Shown one piece after another: positions 46,801 to 57,935 of a stretch of DNA of 64,000 bases; position 1 is the stretch's first letter; each line of letters begins with the position of its first letter. Position numbers and translations under genes: made by a program. Source of the DNA: Liquidambar formosana (lineage: Eukaryota; Streptophyta; Magnoliopsida; Saxifragales; Altingiaceae); NCBI GenBank assembly GCA_039720395.1, contig CM077833.1, forward strand, positions 10,973,133-11,037,132, in the 5' to 3' direction. Under the pieces are notes generated by a model. That model was given only the letters and a program-made list of their open reading frames with translations, was not told where the DNA came from and made no database searches.

Positions 46801-49434
46801 AAGCAAGCAAGAGAACAAAGAGTTTGAAGGCAAGGAAGGTTCTACAAGAGGTAAACACTCCTTTTGAATGCTTAATATAGGTCTTCTCCTTCTCCTTCTC
46901 CTTCTTCTTCTATGATAGTTCTAGTGCATGATGTAACTCCACATATTAGGATAATTCAATGTTTTTATGATGTGTTATGAATGATTTTGAGATGATTTAT
47001 GGCTTTATGTGCTTGATAATCCCTGGTTTACTAGGGATTTGAAAGTATTATCTTTTCTATCTTCTTAAATTATGCATAGTTCATATGTCTAGGTTGCTGT
47101 GATTATTGTCATGAGTTGATGCTCCTGTTAGTTAATGTATATAATATGAATGATATTCATGATGATTTGAGCATGTGTTAGAGTCATTTCATAAGTTTTT
47201 ATGCATAGTTGTGAAATTAGGGTTTCGGTAACCCTAAAATCACACAAGTTTTATACAGCATGTTTAGTTTAATTTTATGAGTAGTTTCTCATCATAGTCA
47301 TTCTATATATGCTGCATATAGTTAATTCATGCTAGGTTTGCATTCATATAGTAAATTTCATAGGGTTTTTGGAGATATTATCCTTTTCTAAGGATAATTA
47401 TCCTTTTTGTTAAGTAAGGTTTCGCATGAGAGCTTTCTGTGATGTGTTTAAGCATGAAATCACTTCTATTGTGTTCTAGTATATATATTTTATGTAGGAT
47501 ATGATGATTGTACCTCCCCATAGTAACTTTTTTACGTGAAATTATCTTAGGATAGTTTTGTTTAAGAAAGCTCGCCGTAGGAAGGCCTGTTTTCATATTT
47601 TACATAAAATGTCACCTTTTTTTTTAGAATAGATTTTGCTATCATGTTTATTGATATTATTGGGGTCTCTCATGATTGTTAGTGTGTCTTTGATAGGTTT
47701 TTATGCATATAGGATAGGTCATTGCATATAGGATTTAGTTGAGGTCTTTAGTTATTCATTATTCTTGTTGTTTGCATGATAAATGGATGATTTTAGGCCT
47801 TGTTATGATTCTGTCCAGATTAGTATATTGTTCTTCTTGTATGGTTTTGTGCACTTGTAAGAGTGCAAATAGGTATAATAATTGTCCTATTGCAAATAGA
47901 ACTGCTATTACTTGAAATTGCTAATGCGTGGAGCTATTGCACTCAGGTAAGTGGGTTTGAAGGTGCCCCAATTCACCTTTCCTTTCCTATTCTTTCTCTT
48001 CCCCCTTCCTAGGGTTATTTCTTAATATGGACACATGGTAACGATCAAGGGTTTCCTTCATTAATAAAATTCTGATTTTCTATCAAAGTTTCCATCTTAT
48101 GGAAGTTTTTAATTTTGGACTATTCAATACATTCTCGAACAAGGAAACCTAGGGTTTTTACCATAGATTTGTATTAGGTTGTAACCCTATTCTATTCGAA
48201 CTACATGGACTTTGATCCATGTATTTCGTTGCATGGTACGTAGGAGCTCTTTTTGAGGCTCAAGTCCATTCTAGGATCCAAGTATCTTAGGTTTTTCTTC
48301 TCTTTTCTTTTTTTTTTTTTTTTTTTGTTTTATTTTATTTTCTTTATTTGATTATACATGGATGAAATGGATGGATGGGATATATGTTATGCATGCTGCC
48401 TTGTGATGATATATGATGATATTTGAGTGAAAAAGATCTTAAATTAGCCCAATCAAATTAAAAGACCAACTCGAGCGATGTAGGTGCCTATGGGCTTTGC
48501 CTAAAACCTTCTCACGTCGTAACTTAGCCCCCGAATCCAATTTTCTAGTTTCAAAGACTTTGCTTGTCCTTTAATGGAGTCATGTGGTTTTGAAAATAAA
48601 ACATTTTTATGGTTTTCCTCTTTTCCTTAAAAAAATGAGGTGGCGACTCCTTTCACTTGTTGTCTTTTAAAGATTCCAAACCCTCGTGTGCGCCGCACTT
48701 TTTTCGTGGGTTCACAGTCACCCAAGCCCACTTCAGCTTTTTGCTTTTTTTAGACTTTATTGCCTTATAGGAGTGTTTCAGGGATCAAATTAACTCCGAT
48801 TTTAATGAAACAAAAGCCAAAACGACCGTGTTTCAATGAGGAATACATTTTTGAACATTTTAGGTGAAAACCAGTAACCATGGGTGCATGGTTAGGTTTG
48901 ACAAAAGTGGTTAACCGCTATGCACTACCTTTGCAAAGCATAGGTATGCACATAGGATCAAACCAAATGCTTTCTATATCAAAATTAAACTTTCTAAAAC
49001 ATTTTTAGGGATAAAATAATGACTAATTAAAGTCAAATTGAAAAGATTTGATAGAAAATTGTGAGTCGAATTGAGCCAACCCGAAGAGGGGTCAATTAAC
49101 CAACTTGAACCGTATTGAGCCATTTTAACCCTAAGCCATTGATTCATCAAATTGAGCCTAGAAATACCTCATATGTGTCAATATGAACTCCAATTAACAA
49201 TATGGACATCATTTCAAGGTCAAATGAAAAGTTTATGACTTAAAATACGATTATGCCCCCAAGTTACAAAAGCTTTTATTATCCCTCAAGATCAACTCCG
49301 AATTGAACCAAAATTCATATACATTGTCCTTGTGACTCTAGAAAACTAATGCGAGTGACTAAACTCAAAAACAAAATAGACATATGCGTGAAATGATGAG
49401 CTTTAGTAAGGTGGTGTAAAAATGGGGTGTGAAA
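43866..49434 (-). mobile_element. Solo LTR, family 1, interrupted by another solo LTR
   Basis: The outer element on the minus strand starts TGTGAACCC and ends GGGTGTGAAA; the last bases are changed from the usual GACA. Perfect target duplication CTCAT at 43861-43865 and 49435-49439. Its two parts, 43866-45719 and 48722-49434, total about 2.57 kb and align with the solo LTR at 11650-14461. A minus-strand TATAAATA lies at 45430-45437. A palindromic block (AGGCGGCTAG and complement, 45680-45703) sits at the insertion point of the inner LTR. Confidence 0.9.
45720..48716 (+). mobile_element. Inner solo LTR, family 1 (3.0 kb)
   Basis: Begins TGTCACACCCCATTTTTG and ends GTGGGTTCACA. The flanking pentamers GTCGC (45715-45719) and GTCAC (48717-48721) are a target duplication with one transition. 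TATATAAA at 46694-46701 is preceded by a palindromic block (AGCCGTCT and complement at 46456-46477). It inserted into a member of its own family. Confidence 0.88.
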
Positions 49435-49442
49435 CTCATTGG

Positions 49443-49484
<42 letters not shown>

Positions 49485-49932
49485 AAGAAAGAAAGAAGAA
49501 GAAGAAAGAAGAAAAAGAAGTGAGAAAAGAGTAGCAACCTCTTCATTAGGGATGGCAATATACGACCCGATCTACGGAAAATAGATTGTATTTACCCTTC
49601 AAAATCTAGGATTTGCCTTCCTTGTATTCTGCTCTATTCTGATAAAAACTCTTGATAGTAGGTATAAATTATGCAATAGAAATATGAAGTGTAATCATTA
49701 GTGGTTGTTGTAGAATTAAAAAACATTAGGGAAAACCTCTCATAGGAAAGAAGTCCTTCCTTAATTAGAATCTTGTCTATAAAATAATAGTTATAATAAT
49801 ATTCTGTTGAATGTTATAGAATAGCATTTTTTAAATAGTTTAAGTATTTTGCATGTTTTAAGTTGTTTGTGCTTGTAGCATCCCATAGCCTATGTTTGTC
49901 TTGTAAATGGATGAAAATTAGCTGAAGGTGTT

Positions 49933-49963
<31 letters not shown>

Positions 49964-50106
49964 TCCTTTTTACTGGTATCAGTACTTCTAGGTTAGCTGT
50001 TAACAGAACCTTAAATTAGCAAAATTATCTTGTTTATTTGTTAATCGTTTAGAAAACTAATTAAGTTATTTTAGTTTATCTATAAACCTTAAAACAACCT
50101 TCAATA
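49435..50106. other. Spacer with simple repeats
   Basis: An A tract of about 40 bases (49443-49482), GAAA repeats to about 49510, and a TG dinucleotide run at 49935-49962. No gene. The left border of pararetrovirus 2 lies somewhere in 49975-50199. Confidence 0.6.
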
Positions 50107-50198
50107 TGGAGTACCGAGGCCTTGATTTTGTTAAGAGGTAGTAAGGAGAACATAAATCCTTCTCGTTTGAGTCGGTAACTTTGTAGGAAAACCTAGTC

Positions 50199-52120
50199 AT
50201 GGAAGAATTAAGGTGCATAGGTGAATTAAATAATCAAACTAGTGACTATAAACATTTATCACATGTACAAGATGAAGAAGCTAATATAGGTAATGTTAGT
50301 TGTACATTAAACTATGTAGTTGATAGTTTATCAAGTGTATTTAGTAAATTAGTAAAAATTGAAAAAACCCAAGAAAAAATTAGTGATAAAATTAATATGA
50401 TAAGTAAAATACAAAATATAGACTTAAAGGATGAGACAAAAGGTATAATCCAAAATTTAGAAAGTAGTCTGAAAAACAATTCAGAAACTACTACACCTAT
50501 GATAAAAGAAAATTCTAGGGAAGAAATTCCTAGACTATATTTTAGAACAAAAATTATGATGTTTAAAATAAATAAACAACATAAAGATTTTGAAGCAATT
50601 AAAGAAATATTATAATATTGGAAAACCCGATATATAAAAGAAGATGATTACAAAGAATGAAATAAACTACTTAAACAAATGTAAGAATTATATTCAGCCA
50701 ATGAAGAACTTATGATTGAGTATAATTATGAACCAGCTCTTCCAATAGAAGACTCTAGTGAATCAGATAATAAGTCAAAAATATCTTTTATGCCAAATAG
50801 TGTAAAAGAAGAAAGCTCAGAAGATGAATAAGAAGGTAGAAAATTCAGTTTGTCAAATGATTCTAAAAGTACAAGCAGTACTTCAGTAGATGAGGAAATT
50901 ATCATTGATTCTGAAAAAAGAGAATAATAATGACTCTAAAGACACTAAAAAAAGAAAAGGTATGGAGACCGATAAAGAAGATAAACCAAAAGCTATGAGT
51001 TATAAACTTAGGGGAGATTTCAGAACAAACTGTGAATCAGACCTTTATTTAATGGATGACCCTTTTCCAATACATGTAGAAGATTTAAAACCATTAAAAG
51101 ATGAAGGTTCTACTTCTACATCAGAACCAAAACCTTCAACAACCATATGCTCAAATTTAAACAAAATCAATGTAACCTCAGGAGGAGTCTATTTCGATTT
51201 AAAAAATGTTGATTTTAAAAACTATGATCAAGCATTACGAGAATGGGCACAATCAATGTCTATTGTAATAAATACATATATAGGTATTTAGTCTACAGAA
51301 ATATTTTTAGACTACATATGTGCAACTCTACAAGGAGATTGCTTAAACTTCCTGAGAAGATGGGAATCAACTGAAGAAGGTAAGCATGAAAAAGCTGGCT
51401 TACTTCTTGAATTTAATTCATTTAATAAAATATTAAATGATTTTGCACAAATCCTAAGAAGAGGATTTTATGGATTTAAATTTGAAGAATAAGAAGAAAT
51501 TCACAATGAATATATGCTAACAAAAGCAAGAATATATAATATATGTGAATTTAAATCTTTTGCAAAATTCTATCAAGAATATTGCCATAAACTTAACCCT
51601 CCAAAAACGGAGTTTTGGTTAAGTCAATTATTCTACAAATTACCCTCACCATGGGATGAAATTTGTAGCAATGAATATAAAGAATTCTTAACAAGTTCTA
51701 ATGGTGGAAAAGACACCCTAGGAGCAAGAATTCAATTTGCTGAAAGAACCATCACTAAACATTGCATGACACAAAAAACTGTTAAGCAAGTGAAAGGTCA
51801 ACTTAGCAAAAAATGCTGTAGCAAAATTATGCAAGAACAGTGGGAATTCGGTTGTAAAAAATCAACCCCTTATAAGAAAAGAAGAAAATTTATGAAATAT
51901 AAATTTGTGAAAAGGAAAGGTAAAAAACCTAATCCTTATAAAAAAATATGTATGAAAAAGAAAACAAACATTTAAAAGGAAATCTAAATGTAGATGTTTT
52001 ATATGCAATGAAGAAGATCATATAGCTCCACAATATCTTAAGAAAGGGAAAAGTGGTAAACAAATTAGAAAATTTCTAGAAGAAAAACAATTAGAAATTT
52101 TAGTTGGAGAAGAAGTCTAA
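50199..52120 (+). pseudogene. Pararetrovirus 2 coat protein gene, broken
   Basis: It starts near ATG 50199 with a charged coiled-coil part, then a Ser/Glu-rich acidic stretch (about 50690-50930). The coat core follows (about 51150-51800, including FLDYICATLQGDC and PKTEFWLSQLFYKLP), then a Lys/Arg-rich nucleic-acid-binding tail and a CCHC knuckle at about 51990-52040. In the knuckle the last cysteine is lost (HIAPQY). In-frame stops lie near 50613, 51289 and 51490, with a frameshift near 51973. The coat protein packages viral DNA. The same gene is repeated, inverted, at 57936-59611. Confidence 0.75.
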
Positions 52121-53823
52121 GACACAGATTCAATAATCTATGAGGTTAAATCAGAATCCGAAAATGAAAGTAAAGGTGATTCAAACATGATTTTTATGAT
52201 GTCTGAAAAAAGCAAAAATAAAGAAAATTTTGAAGCTATTCCAAATAAGGAACTTAATCTCATATAATTAGGAAATGTTATAGGTGAAGAAGCATCTATA
52301 GAAGAATTAAATTTTGAAAAATTTGATAAAATTAAAGAAATCAAAAAATAAGAACTTTATCAAATTTCAAAATTTAATATCTGGCAAGGAAAAATGTTTG
52401 AGCAATTTAGTGATAATGCAACCACTAAAGCTAATGAAGATGAAATGATAGAAATCCCTATATTTGATAAAAATAAAATTAAAAGGCTTAAACCAAAGCA
52501 TCCAAAAATTTGATATATACATATAGAAATTATTCAAATAGAAATAATAGCACTATATAGACAAATTTGAAATTCAACTTGAGGAATTATTAAAGAAATG
52601 ATTAATTGAAGAAACAAAAAATCCACATTCTAATCCCGCTTTTATGGTAATGAACCATAATGAGATTAAACGAGGAAAAAGCTAGAATGGTCATCAATTA
52701 TAAAAGATTAAATCAAAATATTGAATTTGATGGATATTTTATTCCTAGAAAAGATGTTCTAGTTAAACAAACTATGAACTCTAAATGGTTTAGTAAATTT
52801 GATTGTAAATTAAGCTTTTGGCAAGTAAAGCTAACTGATGAGTCAAAACCATTGACTGTTTTTAGTGTACCATATGGACATTACCAATGGAATGTTATGC
52901 CATTTGGAATTTGTAACGCACCACAAATATTTCAAAGATGGATGGACAATACGTTCAAACACCTTCATAAATTCTGTTTGGTATATATAGATAATGTTCT
53001 AGTATTCTCTAAAACTAGAGAAGAACACAAAAAAACATCTTGAAATAATATCAAATATTATCCTAAAACACGAAATAATTTTGAGCCCTAAGAAAATAGA
53101 AGTAGAAAATAAAGAAACTGAATATTTAGGAGTAATATTAAATCAATCAGGTATTCAACTCCAAAATCATATTATTATGAAAATAAAAGATTTTCCAAAT
53201 AATATTACAACTCTCAAAGAACTGCAGAGTTTTTTAGGTTTACTAAATTATGGAAGAAATTTCGTAAAAAATTTATCCAAAAAGGAAAGACCATTAATAG
53301 AAAAACTCAAGAATATTCTTAGAAGAGGAAATTAAGACATAAAAATAGAATGGACTAAAGAAGATTCAAAATTAGTTCAAGAAATCAAAGATATGTTTAA
53401 AGATACCCCAAAAGTTTATTTTCCAAAAGAAAATTAACAATTAATTCTAGAAATCGATGCTAGTGATGAATTTTGGGGAGCAGTATTAAAAGCAATTCCA
53501 GAAAATTCTAAAAAAGAAGAAATCTGTGGATATGCTTCAGGAAAATTTAAACCAAATGAAATGAAGTACATAACTTATGAAAAGAATTATTATCCATTAA
53601 AAATGGAATAAAAAGATTTCACATATATTTGTCACCCGTTAAATTTTTAATTCGCACTGATAATAATTCAGTTCGTGATTTTATTAAATCCAAAAAAGGA
53701 AAAGAAAATGCAAGATGGGTTAGATGGTATAATTTTATTTGTTAGTATACTTTTAATATAATGCATATTAAAGGAACTAACAATTTTCTTGATAATTATT
53801 TGTCTAGAAATTTCAATGAGTAA
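52121..53823 (+). pseudogene. Pararetrovirus 2 pol (protease, RT, RNase H), broken
   Basis: The reverse transcriptase core is open at 52660-53043. It shows INYKRLNQ, the FSKFD catalytic block, a PFGICNAPQIFQRWMD segment and a final motif YIDN in place of the catalytic YIDD (altered residue at about 52993-52995). The thumb continues at 53081-53335. RNase H begins near 53440 with EIDAS. It ends at TAA 53821-53823. The protease region (52121-52600) is acidic and full of stops; no clear DTG/DSG motif was seen. Absence of an integrase domain before RNase H end separates it from Ty3/gypsy elements. Dead by several stops and by the active-site change. Confidence 0.8.
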
Positions 53824-56800
53824 TCAAAATCTTGATAGAGGGAAGAAGCCTTCAAATTTCCAAGAAGGAAAAGGCCGTGGGAAACCGTCTTAATTTTACA
53901 AAGGAGAAGGCAGCTCAAACCAAAGCAGCTTTCCAAGAGTCCCATTGATTATAGGTAATCCACCTAATGGTCCTATCTATGTTATGCCTATCAACTATAA
54001 ACAAATGGCTGAAATGTCCCAAAACTTTAATCAGCAAGTAAATTTTCAACAACCTATCACTTTCTCAATAAATCAGGAAATAAAAGATTTCTATTGTCAC
54101 GACCCAAATTAATTAAATCGTGATCAATATTAATAAAACTAGTTTAATTAAAAAAATCATTTAAGAAGCACGTAAATGACACGTGTTAGAAAACCTATCA
54201 TTTCAAATAAAATTTTGGCATGATCTATTCGTAAATGGAACATACCATAATAACACCTACATAAAAATTATCATAAAATTCCCTGTCACCCATCATTGGT
54301 ATCATCCCATGCTAAATAAGCCATATAAAGAGACCTACGAAATTAAAATATTACAAAACATAGGTTATTACACGTTCAGTGCCCATTCGCCAAATACAAA
54401 GTATTAATTAAATACATATCCATAATTATGAAATTATTCAAGATCATAATAAAGTCCATAATGATCTGACAATGGCCTAAGTCCCAAGAGTTCATAATGC
54501 CTCACGGCAAGGTCTCCCCAGCTAAGAACTCATCTGAAAAGAGTATAAAATATAGAAGTGAGTATAAAACTTACTAGATATAATTTTCACGTAAAAAACC
54601 AAAGCATGATAATATATCCAAAATAAATCATACTTAAACATAATAAAATTCCATGAATAATATGTAAACCATGTCCATTTAATTATTTCCAATAATTACC
54701 AATCATTCACATTCCCACAGGAGTCTTCACGCAGAAACGGAGGATTTAAACCCTACCTCTAAGAGGACAACACAGCACGACATCCCTACTTGGGATCACA
54801 GTAGCCTCTATTCGGGAACACAGCACGACGTCCTTAACAAAGACTACAGTACCCCAGGATCAATGGAGTAGAAAACACAGCAAGACATCCCGTGACCGTA
54901 GTAGTCCAACTCCAAGAACCCTTTTATATTTTTACCAAGTATTTAATAATTCCATTTCATGCATTTTATGCCCATGAATGTCATGAAATAGCACATAAAT
55001 TCATATGCATGTCTACAAAACCCGAAATCAACCATATAAATAATTATTCCACAATTATGTCACATGTTGGGCTATGTAAAGCATGTAAAATATAGACCAA
55101 CAGGAATTTACATAGCATGTACATCCAAAATATACAAAAATATAACAAGTATATCAACCCATATACTCCCAAAAGTAATATTCCTAAATATAGGGTTATG
55201 TAAACTAGACCCCTCAGTACATGCATTACAAAATATACATGATAATACACCCAAAAATCATGTAAACTCATAAATAACACAAATATGCATTTTTATTCAA
55301 CATATAGGGGCTCATATACTAGCCCATTATCATTTCTAAGGTTAAAAACCCACGAAAATTACACCTACCCCAAATACGTTGCACCAAACGTAGGGAAAAT
55401 GCATTGGGAGGGTTGGATCCTAGCCTAGAATGCAAGAACAAGCTCCAAGCACCACAAATCAAGCTTGATCTACAACCCACACGTGGTAGAAGATGAATCC
55501 AACCCTTAGGAAGCTTCCCAAAGCATCAAAGTGAGGTAAGAGAATGAAAAACCCATGCATGCAAGAGAAAATTTTGATTTTCACTCTCTAAACACACCCT
55601 TTCTTTCTCCTCTCTCTCTCTCTCTCTTTCTCTCTTGGTCTTCAAAATGCAACAATGAGGGTGTAAAAACCATGCTTGGTGGGTTTTATAAAGAACTAGG
55701 GGCACATGCGTCATTTGACGCATTTAAAAAAAAAAATTGCATTCTGCCATACCTCGATCAATCGAGGTTTGAGGCCCAATCGATCGGACCATGGCAAAAC
55801 CAAAATGGCCTTTCGGGAGCACCTTTGATTGATTGGCCTTAGGACCCGATCGATCGGTCCTTGCTGAAAATGCCCAATAACGAGCGGAAATGCGTTCAAA
55901 TGCTAACCATGCTTGTTCTAACATGCATACGATGTAAAATGACAATAGCCCTCACGTCATGCACCATCAAAAGCGGTCCAAAGGTCACTTGTACTGCACA
56001 TGCAAATCATAAACCGACAAATTACCAATTAATGACATAATTAAACTAATTTAATGATGAGGGTGTTACATCTATAATCCATGTTTAAACCCAAAACCTA
56101 TCACCTTCTTAACAATATTTGGAAAACTCATTCCCTGAACCAAAAGGCTGAGTTTAGAAGAAGCATGTCTCAGCTTGCTGAATATTTAAAAACACATGAA
56201 GAAAAACAAACATATCTCCAAAATGAATTTGCCAAATTCATTAAACAAGTGGATTGGCTTGAAGAATTTTCTAAAGAAAAAATTAACACTCTTGTTAATT
56301 TAATGAATTTTACTGACCAACAGGTATGTTTTTTCAATAAAGCTAAAACAACTTTGCCTAAAGGAATTTTCTCAAATATTCTAAAACATGTGGAATATAG
56401 TAAGATTAAACCACTTATCATTGAATTTGCTGAAAATATTTATCTCGAATAAATTATTCCAAAATTGAATTTTGCCATTAATCATAAACTTTGGAATATT
56501 GAAGCAATCAAATAGGGAGCCATAGGAATAATTGTTTTTGACTCCCTGTGTTCTACCTCCTTTGTTAATTTTCCTACAATGATCAAAACAATGATCTACT
56601 GCGTTGTGAAAAATTCCAAATGGAGTAGATACTTAAAATTTAAAATAATCAATAATGCAGGTTAGTGCCATAGAGAATTATTCTTTCAACCTTACCAAAT
56701 CTAGAGTTTGGAACTTGCATTTAAAAAAGATCTCACAAAAAATGAAGATCTTAAATATCTGGACAAAGTTGAAATCTAGATTTGTCCACTTATTATATTC

Positions 56801-57140
56801 AATACTATGTTACACTCAAAAGAGAGGCACAAAGAATTCACAACCTTCACCCCTATACAATCATGATTAGTGAAGGAAGAAGATTATTATGTACAAACTT
56901 AATAACTTCTTACGTGGAATCTGTTGCTCAAAGAATAATAGCAGTAGATTTCATTGATAATATTTACCATGGAAAAACCACTAGTCTAATAGAACTAACA
57001 ATGGAAGCAGAAAAGTTGGTGGGTTGACAAGACTTCTTGGAAAATACACTCAATTCAAAAGAAGACTTTAAAGCTTCTTTTTGGAATTCTCTTGATGAGG
57101 TGGAACTTCACAATATCAAGAATGTGATGGAAAGATAAAA
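53816..57140 (+). pseudogene. Pararetrovirus 2 ORF downstream of pol, broken and split by a solo LTR
   Basis: ATG at 53816 overlaps the pol stop (ATGAGTAA), a compact viral arrangement. The first part (53816-54094) is Gln/Asn/Gly-rich. It resumes after the inserted solo LTR at 56071, with an open helical stretch at 56081-56452 and more coding-like pieces to about 57140 containing many stops. The position between pol and the genomic promoter is that of the inclusion-body/translational transactivator gene of caulimovirus-like viruses. That function is inferred from position, not from a motif. Confidence 0.45.
54095..56070 (-). mobile_element. Solo LTR inside pararetrovirus 2 (1.98 kb)
   Basis: The plus strand reads TGTCACGACCCAAATT...GGGTGTTACA, so on the minus strand it starts TGTAACACCC and ends TTTGGGTCGTGACA. 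Perfect target duplication TCTAT at 54090-54094 and 56071-56075. The end resembles the LARD LTR at 3202-5673 (GGGTCGTTACA), and both share blocks of the type GGACGTCnTGC, so they belong to related Tekay-like families. A minus-strand TTATAAAA lies near 55684-55691, with CGATCGATCG-type palindromes at 55752-55860. Confidence 0.92.
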
Positions 57141-57470
57141 CACCAAACAAGCTTAATCCAATCGGACACATATGGATAATGCGTGGCAGATGATAACACT
57201 GGAAATAGAGCTATTTCAAAAAAGATATAAATAAAATACTTTCTAAAAGGCGTCAAAGAAACAGTGAAGCAAGATAGCATCACATGAAGCAAGGAAGGAA
57301 ACTCCATCCTTAGAACTTGGAAGATAAAGATTCATTTGTCTATGACATGTGAAAGATATGTTTAGATGTTAACATGTGATCATAAAAAACATGTGAGCAC
57401 CATGTGAATAATGTCTTTTAACTTTTCCTTGTAAATTTTTAATTCTATCTGACTCTATGCTGGGAGTTTG

Positions 57471-57478
57471 TATATAAA
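57471..57478 (+). promoter_or_regulatory. TATA box of the pararetrovirus 2 genomic promoter
   Basis: TATATAAA downstream of the last ORF and about 230 bp before an AATAAA. This spacing matches the pregenomic RNA promoter and its terminal repeat in Caulimoviridae. Transcription would start near 57503. Confidence 0.6.
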
Positions 57479-57626
57479 AGAGAGAAGTACTTCAGTTGGG
57501 GGGATTTCGGTTTGTCTTCTCAATCAGAAAAAACCTCTTGTATTATTAACTGAGAACAGAGTCTGTATAGAGTGAGTAACTGAGACAGTGAGAGACTTTC
57601 CTTACTCAGAGTCTGTATAGAGAGAG

Positions 57627-57935
57627 AGTGAGTGAGTCTTCACTGTCTTAGAGAAGAAGATTTTTCCGTAAGTTTTATTTTATCCTGTGTAATTTACATA
57701 ATTATTAATAAAATATGAGGTTTATTTTGTAAATATAGTATTTTGTTTTTATACGCATTTTAGTAAGTTGTCACACTTGTCATTCAACTGACAACTTACT
57801 GAAATATGTATAAAAACAAAATACCATATTTACAAAATAAGCCTCATATTTTATTAATATTATGTAATTTACACTAGGACAAATGAAACCTAACAGAAAA
57901 CTCTTCTTCTTCAGGACAGTGAAGACTCACTCACT
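57627..57935. repeat. Large inverted repeat, 147-bp arms, 15-nt loop
   Basis: Left arm 57627-57773 and right arm 57789-57935, similar throughout apart from scattered substitutions and small indels, meeting at AGTAAGTTGTCA / TGACAACTTACT. The arms are the leader and polyadenylation region of pararetrovirus 2 in opposite orientation, so this is the head-to-head joint of the two copies. Confidence 0.88.
57707..57712 (+). terminator. Polyadenylation signal of pararetrovirus 2
   Basis: AATAAA about 230 bp after the TATA box. The inverted copy has the complementary signal near 57851. Confidence 0.55.

Larger units (their letters stand above)
50107..57773 (+). mobile_element. Endogenous pararetrovirus 2 (Caulimoviridae), copy 1
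   Basis: Gene order on the plus strand: coat protein with zinc knuckle, protease/reverse transcriptase/RNase H, a further ORF overlapping the pol stop, then a promoter with TATATAAA and a downstream AATAAA. This is the order of the caulimovirus-like genera, in which the coat protein is a separate ORF, and differs from pararetrovirus 1. The movement protein gene is missing. Many stops and shifts make it non-functional. A solo LTR (54095-56070) has inserted in it. Confidence 0.85.

Noticed and set aside
55555..55945. Overlapping open frames on both strands near the CT-rich stretch at 55600-55640
   Set aside because: They lie within the solo LTR over simple repeats and palindromes and have no domain.
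57627..57935. Bacterial-type terminator or transposon terminal repeats
   Set aside because: The arms are viral leader sequence in opposite orientations continuing into viral genes on both sides, so the inverted repeat is a rearrangement joint.
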